Shown here piece by piece: positions 1 through 5,969 of a DNA stretch of 8,115 nt. Both the position numbers and the translations under genes were made by a program. Within the stretch, counting starts at the first letter, position 1. Each line of letters starts with the position of its first letter. Origin of the DNA: UBA2137 sp037968575 (GTDB lineage Bacteria > Pseudomonadota > Alphaproteobacteria > Micavibrionales > Micavibrionaceae). A model generated the notes under the pieces. It saw only the letters and a program-made list of their open reading frames with translations, searched no databases and was not told the DNA's origin. The stretch spans positions 1-8,115 of the forward strand of contig JBBKVR010000121.1 in the NCBI GenBank assembly GCA_037968575.1, in the 5' to 3' direction.

Positions 1-602
1 CCAGCATTATATTCGTACATACCAACATCAAATATTTGTGAAATCACAAAACGCCGTGAGCGCGGAACAGTACCAAACGGCGAAGCCTTGCCCTTGGGTG
101 AAGTCAAATTTAATTCATCGCCTACAATCAAACTGAACTTTTCAGCTAAATTCTTTCCTATGGCAACCGAATAGCCATTAAAATTCTCAACATCACCTTG
201 TAAAATTGAATCTCTTAAAACTGGTTTTGTTTTAAAGTCTTGCGGATTGAACCCACGAACAATCACACCGCTGGCATTACCAACAGTTGTCAAAAGGGCT
301 TGCCCCTCAACAACGGGTATAGCCGATACAACACCATCAACTTTTAAAATACGGTTCTGCATTCCTTCGTAGGAATCCAATGGTTGTCCTGCAACAAAAA
401 CATTCATATGACCGTTAAGACCTATGATGCGATCAAAGAGTTCTGCGCGAAAACCATTCATTACCGACATGACAATAATGAGCGTTGCAACACCAAGCAT
501 GATTCCAAGAAATGAGAATGCCGCAATAACGGAGACAAAGCCCTCTGCTTTTCTTGCACGCAAATAACGAAACGCCACCAATCTCTCAAACGGATTGAAC
601 AT
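1..602 (-). CDS. lolC: Lipoprotein-releasing ABC transporter permease, LolC/LolE family (5' part)
   Basis: Integral membrane subunit of the LolCDE complex, which extracts outer-membrane lipoproteins from the inner membrane and passes them to the periplasmic carrier LolA. About 200 codons are present and the frame is open to the window edge; the family is normally about 410-420 residues, so the C-terminal membrane segments lie outside. The translation begins MFNPFERLVAFRYLRARKAE, a typical LolC/E cytoplasmic start. One hydrophobic helix follows (about residues 22-45), then the family hallmark VMNGFR (about 47-52), then the start of the periplasmic MacB-like domain, with GHMNVF and IVRGFNP segments. 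The ATG directly abuts the proS stop (TAGATG) and has only an A-rich, weak ribosome binding region, suggesting translational coupling. In alphaproteobacteria this gene is usually followed by the ATPase gene lolD. Many alphaproteobacteria have one LolC/E-like permease here (sometimes called LolF), so the C-versus-E naming is by convention; the family call is firm. Confidence 0.93.
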   Translation of the reverse strand, partial: MFNPFERLVAFRYLRARKAEGFVSVIAAFSFLGIMLGVATLIIVMSVMNGFRAELFDRIIGLNGHMNVFVAGQPLDSYEGMQNRILKVDGVVSAIPVVEGQALLTTVGNASGVIVRGFNPQDFKTKPVLRDSILQGDVENFNGYSVAIGKNLAEKFSLIVGDELNLTSPKGKASPFGTVPRSRRFVISQIFDVGMYEYNA

Positions 603-1934
603 CTATGCTGACTTTTTCTTTTTGCTTGGGTTTAGCTGGTCAAAAATACTGTCGAGTGGAACTTCTTGTTTATCACCCGTTGAGCGTTTCTTGAGTTCAA
701 CCATACCCTTCTCAAGACCTTTAGGGCCTACAACAACCTGCCAAGGCACACCAACCAAATCCATGTTGGCAAACTTAGCACCCGCGCCACTTTCTGTATC
801 ATCGTAGAGAACTTCTAAACCAGCATTGGTCAGTTTATCGTAGAGGTCATTTGCAGCCTCAGAGCAAGCGCGATCACTTGGTTTCATGCAAATCAAACCA
901 ATGCTATATGGTGCAACAGCTTCAGGCCAAATAATACCGTTTTCATCATGGTTTGCCTCGATAATTGCCCCTACTAAGCGAGAGACACCAATACCGTAAG
1001 ACCCCATTTCCACAGGAACAACTTTACCGTTAGCATCCTGAACAGTGGCATTCATCGCCTCAGAATATTTCGTACCAAAATAGAAGATATGACCAACCTC
1101 AATACCTCGAGCTGTTGTCAGATTTTCAGGTGCATTTTCTGCATCATGTTTTTCATCCGTTGCCGCATATATAGAGGACAATGTCTGGAAGTAATTATTC
1201 AATTTTACGCGATTGTTGTAATCAATTCCCTCGCCTGTTAGGTCAGCATCCATCCATGCCTTATCGACAAAGACTTCACTCTCACCAGTATCGGCAAGAA
1301 CGATAAATTCGTGACTTAAATCACCGCCGATTGGCCCAGTATCGGCCTGCATTGGAATGGCACGTAGTCCCATTTTGGTAAATGTACGCAAATACGCCAG
1401 ATACATTTTCTGATAGGAATACAGCGCATCCTGATATGTCAGGTCAAAAGAGTAATTATCCTTCATCAAGAATTCACGCCCACGCATCACCCCAAAACGC
1501 GGACGAATTTCGTCACGAAATTTCCATTGAATATGATAGAGGTTTTGCGGAAGGTCTTTATAAGATTTGATATGAGAGCGGAAAATATCCGTAATCATTT
1601 CTTCGTTCGTTGGACCGAAAAGCATTTCACGATCCTGACGGTCGGTAATGCGGAGCATCTCTTTACCGTAAGCATCATAACGGCCACTTTCTTTCCACAA
1701 ATCAGCTGCCTGAATAGTAGGCATCAAAATTTCATGCGCACCAGATGCGTCTTGCTCATCACGAACAATCTTTTCGATTTTCTTTAAAACTTTTAAACCA
1801 AGTGGCAACCATGCATAGATTCCTGCACTAGTTTGCTTAATCATGCCCGCACGAAGCATAAGACGGTGAGACGCAATTTCAGCCTCTTTTGGGTCTTCTT
1901 TTAAAGTTGGGAGATAGTATTGTGACAGACGCAT
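603..1934 (-). CDS. proS: Prolyl-tRNA synthetase, short alphaproteobacterial type without editing insertion
   Basis: Class II aminoacyl-tRNA synthetase that charges tRNA-Pro with proline in the cytoplasm. It has 443 residues, matching the short alphaproteobacterial ProRS rather than the roughly 570-residue E. coli type. The N-terminus MRLSQYYLPTLKEDPKEAEI and the SHRLMLRAGMI segment are typical. Motif 1 lies around 37-60, FGPTNEEMI at 106-114, motif 2 around 138-160 (FRDEIRPRFGVMRGREF), and motif 3 at 311-326 (GSYGIGVSRL). The anticodon-binding domain follows from about 341. Between motifs 2 and 3 there is only a short linker (about 225-275) where the E. coli type has the roughly 180-residue INS editing domain, so cis-editing of Ala-tRNA-Pro is presumably absent. 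The C-terminus is lysine-rich (NPSKKKKSA). The start is fixed by family alignment; the nearest Shine-Dalgarno-like AGAGGA sits 13 bases upstream, rather far. It follows the exported-protein gene by 28 bases and abuts the lolC-type gene. Confidence 0.97.
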   Translation of the reverse strand: MRLSQYYLPTLKEDPKEAEIASHRLMLRAGMIKQTSAGIYAWLPLGLKVLKKIEKIVRDEQDASGAHEILMPTIQAADLWKESGRYDAYGKEMLRITDRQDREMLFGPTNEEMITDIFRSHIKSYKDLPQNLYHIQWKFRDEIRPRFGVMRGREFLMKDNYSFDLTYQDALYSYQKMYLAYLRTFTKMGLRAIPMQADTGPIGGDLSHEFIVLADTGESEVFVDKAWMDADLTGEGIDYNNRVKLNNYFQTLSSIYAATDEKHDAENAPENLTTARGIEVGHIFYFGTKYSEAMNATVQDANGKVVPVEMGSYGIGVSRLVGAIIEANHDENGIIWPEAVAPYSIGLICMKPSDRACSEAANDLYDKLTNAGLEVLYDDTESGAGAKFANMDLVGVPWQVVVGPKGLEKGMVELKKRSTGDKQEVPLDSIFDQLNPSKKKKSA

Positions 1935-1947
1935 GTTGAAGCCAAAG

Positions 1948-1953
1948 TCCTCT
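1948..1953 (-). promoter_or_regulatory. Distant ribosome binding site candidate for proS
   Basis: AGAGGA is the only good purine-rich match in the 28-base gap before proS, but it is 13 bases from the ATG, longer than the usual 5-9. The proS start itself is certain from the protein family, so either the site works weakly or pairing involves other bases. Confidence 0.45.
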
Positions 1954-1962
1954 GGTTAAAAT

Positions 1963-2493
1963 TTAGTCGTTATAGATAACATTTATTGTGTCTTGACCAT
2001 AGTCCCCTTCGATAATTTCGGCAGAATTATTTTCAAGTGGGGTTAAGTCAGGTTGCACAACGATTTGTGTATCTTCTACAACCTTTGTTTCAATGATTTC
2101 TGGTTCAGCATTCGTGCTGTAAGTTGTCCCCTTATCTTCACACAAATATAGCGCGCGATTTGTAATATCTTGTCCCTCATACATCACACGGTTATCGCCA
2201 GTGTAAACAAGCGTTCCAAATGATGGTTTCAATTCTAAACCGTCAATGTCGATATCCAAACGCTCTGCTAAATCAACAGTAACAGGAATTTCAAAATTTG
2301 TATTGGGTTGGTATCCAGCATTAATATCCGCGGGCACAACAGCATTCCCATTCACATCAACACCTGCTTGATAAGTTACATCGCTATCAGGTTGATGCTG
2401 TGTCAATTTCGTACAAAGAGAACTAATGCTCGTTTGCGCATATACTGGAGACGTTAGAAATAGGGCTACAAATAGCGTAATGAAATATTTCAT
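1963..2493 (-). CDS. Exported protein of unknown function
   Basis: I do not recognise this 176-residue protein. It opens with a clear Sec signal peptide: basic MK, a hydrophobic core to about residue 14, then SPVYA-Q, predicting cleavage after Ala19. There is no lipobox cysteine at the junction, so a soluble periplasmic or secreted location is expected. The mature protein has two cysteines, C27 and C118, which could form a disulfide. The middle (about 40-115) looks beta-rich, with Gly/Asn turns (GVDVNGNAVVPADINAG, VMYEGQDITNR). The tail from about 130 is acidic and low in complexity (about a dozen Asp/Glu, one Lys). No catalytic motif is visible. The ATG overlaps the DUF1467 stop (ATGA), and purine-rich AGGAAGAAGAAGG precedes it, so it is translated with its upstream neighbour. 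In the alphaproteobacterial arrangement I know, DUF1467 is normally followed directly by proS, so this gene looks like a lineage-specific addition. Expression is well supported; function is unknown. Confidence 0.87.
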   Translation of the reverse strand: MKYFITLFVALFLTSPVYAQTSISSLCTKLTQHQPDSDVTYQAGVDVNGNAVVPADINAGYQPNTNFEIPVTVDLAERLDIDIDGLELKPSFGTLVYTGDNRVMYEGQDITNRALYLCEDKGTTYSTNAEPEIIETKVVEDTQIVVQPDLTPLENNSAEIIEGDYGQDTINVIYND

Positions 2494-2756
2494 GAACCTT
2501 CTTCTTCCTGCATCACACGTGCAATTTCGTGAAAATCAATAATTTTTACTTCAATCATTACATAAACAATAATCCATATTGCGATGGAGAGTACCCCTGT
2601 CACAATAAACTTTTTCAGAATACGCGGATTTGCGGGTGCGCTTGTTGCGTGACCTTTTTCTGGAGTTTGAGATTTAGCATTGCCCCAAGGCAATACACAA
2701 AACAGGACTGTCCAGAAAATCATCAGAAAAACAATAACGCTTGTAAATATATTCAT
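2490..2756 (-). CDS. DUF1467 family small inner-membrane protein
   Basis: An 88-residue protein with two predicted transmembrane helices (about 3-23 and 49-70). They are joined by a polar loop of about 25 residues containing the family-like pattern WTVLFCVLPWGNAKSQ and PEKGHATSAPANPRILKK. It ends in an acidic tail (MQEEEGS). This matches the DUF1467 family, small membrane proteins that in alphaproteobacteria sit just upstream of proS; their function is not established. The Trp15 and LPWG positions correspond to the most recognisable family residues. Its start codon overlaps the RNase J stop by four bases (ATGA), with no strong ribosome binding site before it, implying translation by reinitiation after RNase J. 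Its own stop overlaps the next start in the same way. In many alphaproteobacteria a methylmalonyl-CoA epimerase gene lies between RNase J and this gene; it is absent here. Confidence 0.9.
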   Translation of the reverse strand: MNIFTSVIVFLMIFWTVLFCVLPWGNAKSQTPEKGHATSAPANPRILKKFIVTGVLSIAIWIIVYVMIEVKIIDFHEIARVMQEEEGS

Positions 2757-4432
2757 GACACGTCTACCAGATGAACAATGACGTTGGGTTTAAATCCATA
2801 ACGATGTGTCAACATACGCCGCGCAACAATGCGCAATTCTTCTGAAACAATATGTTCGTTATCCAAATCATGTGGATCAATATCTTCCAGAGTATCCATA
2901 ATTTCATCGCGGATATCGTCAAAGAGTTTTGCTTCAGACTCGCTGTCCTTGTCCTCAACACCCAACGATGAAATTTGGATAGAATCACTATTAACATTCC
3001 CATGGGCATCCATAGGTACAGTGACAAAAACAACACCTGTATATTGAAGTTTACGTCTGGCAACCAATGACTGTGCGTCTGTTTCGACTAGCCTTTGTGG
3101 CTCAACACCCAAATAACCCGTTTCAACATGGTCTATAATTCTGGGGTTCTCACGGTCCAGTTCTATGACCGAACCATTATTGGGAATAATCACATGTGGC
3201 ACACCACATTTTTTAGCTAATTCACCATGCGCCTCCGTCATCATTCGTTCCCCATGTACGGGAATGGCTATATGCGGTTTTGCCCATGACATCATCTCTT
3301 TCAATTCTTCTTGGCAGGGGTGGCCTGACACATGAATCCGGTGACCCGCACTCTTCGTAGTTAGAACTTTTACTCCTGACCCCGTCAGTGCATTCTTTAC
3401 AGCATTAATATCCTTTTCATTGCCTGGAATATCACGTGAAGAGAAAATAACTGTATCACCCTTCTCTAAATTCACACCCCTGAACTCACCACGAGATATG
3501 CGAGACAACGCTGCGCGTGCCTCGCCTTGTGAACCAGTGACGACCAAAACCAGATTATCCCTTGGAATGAGGTCAAATTCACTTTCATCAACAAAATCGG
3601 GAATGCCATTTAGGAAACCGCAGTCCCTTGCTGCACCAATCATATTATGAAGCGAACGTCCTATCACACCAACACTTCGACCCGTTTTTTCAGCAGCTTT
3701 GGCAATACTGATGATACGACCAATATTTGATGAGAACGTTGTAACGCAAATCATCTTTTTTTGTTTTTTAAAAACCTTTACAAGTCCGTCTTCTACTTCT
3801 TGTTCGGAAGGTGTTCGCCCAGGAACTTGCGCGTTGGTTGAATCACCAATATAGGCAAGCACGCCTTTCTTGCCGATTGCTTCAAATTCTGCAGAGTTGG
3901 TTGCCTTTCCCAATTGCGGTTCAGGATCAAGATTCCAATCTCCTGTATGCAAAACTATGCCTGCATCGGTGTGAATAGCTGTTGAAACATTCTCGGGAAT
4001 TGAATGTGTAATGCCTAAAAATTCCAGATGAAACGGACCCAAATCCAAAGGTTTGCCTGGGCTTATTTCTGTCACTTTCATCTTTTTGCTTTGCGGAAAC
4101 TCACGTAATTTCCGACGCATGATTTCGGCAGTAAACGGTGTGCAGTAAACTGGGCATTTTAACCGTGGCCACAAATGTGGAGCAGCCCCAATGTGATCCT
4201 CGTGCCCATGCGTAATTACGAGCCCTACTATATCTTTTTTGTACTGCTCTATGAAATCAGGCTTTGGCAAAAGGATATCAACCAATGGCATACGATGATC
4301 GGCAAAACCCATCCCGCAATCCATAATCAACCATTTACCTTGTGTACCGTAAAGATTGAAGTTACAGCCAAACTCCTCACTGCCACCAAGAGGAATAAAA
4401 TAAAGTTTTTCGGGGTCAAGTTTTAAGGTCAC
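2753..4432 (-). CDS. rnj: Ribonuclease J (metallo-beta-lactamase/beta-CASP RNase), GTG start
   Basis: Cytoplasmic zinc-dependent ribonuclease with 5'-3' exonuclease and endonuclease activity in the family, used in rRNA maturation and mRNA decay. The 559 residues match family length. The metallo-beta-lactamase fold carries HGHEDH at 75-80 (metal ligands H75, H77, D79, H80), H143 in GITHS, and D165 in TGDWNLD. The beta-CASP region spans about 200-360, followed by HVSGHP (367-372) and H393 in PVHGE. The C-terminal domain occupies roughly 450-559. The N-terminal motif is PLGGSEEFGCNFNLYG rather than the common GGxGEIGMN. The start is GTG, placed so the protein begins just before the first beta strand; no in-frame ATG precedes it and the next, at codon 37, would remove conserved sequence. 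There is no clear Shine-Dalgarno, and the coaX stop is only seven bases upstream, so coupling is likely. An A-rich stretch encoding KKQKK (222-226) contains an in-frame slippery heptamer. Confidence 0.96.
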   Translation of the reverse strand: MTLKLDPEKLYFIPLGGSEEFGCNFNLYGTQGKWLIMDCGMGFADHRMPLVDILLPKPDFIEQYKKDIVGLVITHGHEDHIGAAPHLWPRLKCPVYCTPFTAEIMRRKLREFPQSKKMKVTEISPGKPLDLGPFHLEFLGITHSIPENVSTAIHTDAGIVLHTGDWNLDPEPQLGKATNSAEFEAIGKKGVLAYIGDSTNAQVPGRTPSEQEVEDGLVKVFKKQKKMICVTTFSSNIGRIISIAKAAEKTGRSVGVIGRSLHNMIGAARDCGFLNGIPDFVDESEFDLIPRDNLVLVVTGSQGEARAALSRISRGEFRGVNLEKGDTVIFSSRDIPGNEKDINAVKNALTGSGVKVLTTKSAGHRIHVSGHPCQEELKEMMSWAKPHIAIPVHGERMMTEAHGELAKKCGVPHVIIPNNGSVIELDRENPRIIDHVETGYLGVEPQRLVETDAQSLVARRKLQYTGVVFVTVPMDAHGNVNSDSIQISSLGVEDKDSESEAKLFDDIRDEIMDTLEDIDPHDLDNEHIVSEELRIVARRMLTHRYGFKPNVIVHLVDVS

Positions 4433-4439
4433 TGGAAAA

Positions 4440-5231
4440 TTAGGCGGCTTGATTTTGTTTTTGGGATTTTGATTGCTGGCTCAAATAATAAAGACCCTTG
4501 AGGGTCAAACTGTCATCTACTTTTGCAATTTGTGGTAAGTCTTGCGCAAATGTCTCTGCCAACCCACCTGTTGCAATTACAGTTGCTTCTTCATTTGTTT
4601 CTACTTGAAGTCTTGTTAGCAAGCCTTCGATCATAGAAACATACCCCCAGTAAATACCCGCCTGCATCGCATCAGTTGTTGTTTTGCCTAAAATATTACT
4701 CGGCTTACCAACATCAACTTTAGGTAGTTTTGCGGCAGCTTGATAAAGAGCTTCCATAGATAAATTTACGCCTGGTGCAATAATACCGCCTGCATAGTGC
4801 CCCTCACCCGTAATGACATCAAATGTTGTGGCCGTGCCAAAATCAATAATGATGCAAGGAGAACCATATTCTTCAATCGCAGCCACAGCATTAACCAAAC
4901 GGTCTGCCCCAACCTCTTCAGGCCTATCAACTAGAATTTTGATATCGGGTTTCAAACTTGTATGGCCAATAATATCAGGCTTTGAGCCAAAATGTTTTTC
5001 ACACAAAAGCATAAGATTGAAATTTGCATCAGGCACAACAGAACTTAAAATTGTTTTATCAATGTCCTCAAAAGACAAATCATGCATTTTAAAGAGTTGA
5101 AATAACCAAGAAGCATATTCATCTGCAGTTTTCACTGCATCAGTTTTGCAACGCCAAATTTGTACGAACTCATCACCGTTATGTACGGCAAAAACGCAAT
5201 TTGTATTTCCTGCATCTATCGCAAGTAACAT
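4440..5231 (-). CDS. coaX: Type III pantothenate kinase
   Basis: Catalyses ATP-dependent phosphorylation of pantothenate to 4'-phosphopantothenate, the first step of coenzyme A synthesis, in the cytoplasm. The 263 residues fit the family (about 250-270). The acetate-kinase/hsp70-like (ASKHA) fold motifs are present: DAGNTN at 6-11 (phosphate loop with Asp6), GADRLVN at 108-114 for pantothenate binding, IDFGTATTFD at 129-138, GGIIAPG at 148-154, TTTDAMQAG at 184-192, and TGGLA at 221-225. The C-terminus is a Gln/Lys-rich polar tail. The ATG is preceded by GAAGG at nine bases spacing, which overlaps the birA stop, so the two are probably coupled; the gap is 12 bases. It lies between birA and the RNase J gene, the usual alphaproteobacterial order. 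Type III kinases are not feedback-inhibited by CoA and often substitute for CoaA; whether a coaA also exists cannot be seen here. Confidence 0.96.
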   Translation of the reverse strand: MLLAIDAGNTNCVFAVHNGDEFVQIWRCKTDAVKTADEYASWLFQLFKMHDLSFEDIDKTILSSVVPDANFNLMLLCEKHFGSKPDIIGHTSLKPDIKILVDRPEEVGADRLVNAVAAIEEYGSPCIIIDFGTATTFDVITGEGHYAGGIIAPGVNLSMEALYQAAAKLPKVDVGKPSNILGKTTTDAMQAGIYWGYVSMIEGLLTRLQVETNEEATVIATGGLAETFAQDLPQIAKVDDSLTLKGLYYLSQQSKSQKQNQAA

Positions 5232-5240
5232 CTCTTATAA

Positions 5241-5245
5241 CCTTC
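5241..5245 (-). promoter_or_regulatory. Ribosome binding site for coaX, overlapping the birA stop
   Basis: GAAGG, nine bases before the coaX ATG. The TGA stop of birA (5244-5246) runs into this site (TGAAGG), so a ribosome terminating on birA would sit on the coaX initiation region. Confidence 0.65.
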
Positions 5246-5969
5246 ATTCAAAGTGGACTTCACCCGCTGTTATACGCTGTACTGCGCCACTCTCCAACTC
5301 TAAAAGTAATGCGCCTTGTGCATCAATATCTTTGAAAACACCTTGTAAAGTACGGTCAGAGTACCTGACATTGATGTTTTGCCCTAAACCGTAGCCGTGT
5401 TGAAGCCACTGTTCTCTAATTTTTTTAAATCCATTATCTTTATATAAATCAATATATTGATCAGTTTTTTTAAGAATTTGGTTTAATAAATTTTGAGGCT
5501 CAATAACATCCTTTGTGTATTCATCTAACTGCGTTGCATACTCAGGAGATTGAGAAATGTTTACGCCCATACCAATATAGAGATTTTCAACTAGTTTTCC
5601 TGACAATTCACTCTCAAGAAGAATGCCTGCCACTTTTTTTCCGTTTATAAGGATATCATTTGGCCACTTCGCACGGATATTGACGTCTACAAGCTCTTTA
5701 AGAGCATCTATGAGAGCAACGGCAGCGATAAAAGCATAGTGCCCCGCTCTTTCGCCAGTTATCCCATCTGTTTTTAAATGAAGTGTTGTAAGAAGGTTAC
5801 CTTTATATGACACCCACTGATTGCCATGTCGCCCCCGCCCATTATCCTGAATATCGGCTATAACGGCTAAGTGACCTTGGTCTTCACCCTCAGCAACAAA
5901 CTCTTTAATTCTATCTTGTGTCGAAGGAAGCCTATCAAAATGCTTAATTGTCCAAGATGTTTGGCTCAT
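5244..5969 (-). CDS. birA: Biotin--[acetyl-CoA-carboxylase] ligase, no DNA-binding domain
   Basis: Activates biotin with ATP to biotinyl-5'-AMP and transfers it to the lysine of biotin carboxyl carrier protein (AccB) and other biotin enzymes. The 241-residue protein contains the core ligase fold: substrate entry STQDR at 16-20, the biotinyl-AMP loop GRGRHG at 44-49, KWPNDI at 101-106 with the catalytic Lys101, KVAGILLES at 112-120, GMGVNIS at 133-139, and a small C-terminal SH3-like domain from about 195. It lacks the N-terminal helix-turn-helix of E. coli BirA, so it is a group I ligase without direct repressor function. I chose ATG at 5969 (MSQTSWTIKHFDRL) because AAGGA lies eight bases upstream and the protein begins in line with the family. 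An in-frame ATG at 6017 would add 16 residues, extend the nuoN overlap to 74 bases, and lacks family similarity. The chosen start overlaps the nuoN end by 26 bases. Confidence 0.94.
   Translation of the reverse strand: MSQTSWTIKHFDRLPSTQDRIKEFVAEGEDQGHLAVIADIQDNGRGRHGNQWVSYKGNLLTTLHLKTDGITGERAGHYAFIAAVALIDALKELVDVNIRAKWPNDILINGKKVAGILLESELSGKLVENLYIGMGVNISQSPEYATQLDEYTKDVIEPQNLLNQILKKTDQYIDLYKDNGFKKIREQWLQHGYGLGQNINVRYSDRTLQGVFKDIDAQGALLLELESGAVQRITAGEVHFE

Noticed and set aside
603..625. A-rich lysine codon run at the proS end as a frameshift site or terminator
   Set aside because: The heptamers there (C AAA AAG, G AAA AAG) do not give good -1 re-pairing, and there is no GC-rich stem before the run to make a terminator.
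595..807. Plus-strand open frame opposite the proS end
   Set aside because: Antisense shadow of a well-supported gene; no family similarity. The same applies to the other short plus-strand frames in the window, such as 1382-1570, 4813-5100 and 7751-7990.
2809..3063. Minus-strand 84-residue frame inside the RNase J gene
   Set aside because: Alternative-frame reading within the conserved RNase J C-terminal domain; composition and position fit a shadow frame.
3750..3780. T-rich plus-strand stretch as an intrinsic terminator for a plus-strand transcript
   Set aside because: No stable stem precedes it and no plus-strand gene exists; it is the complement of lysine codons in RNase J.
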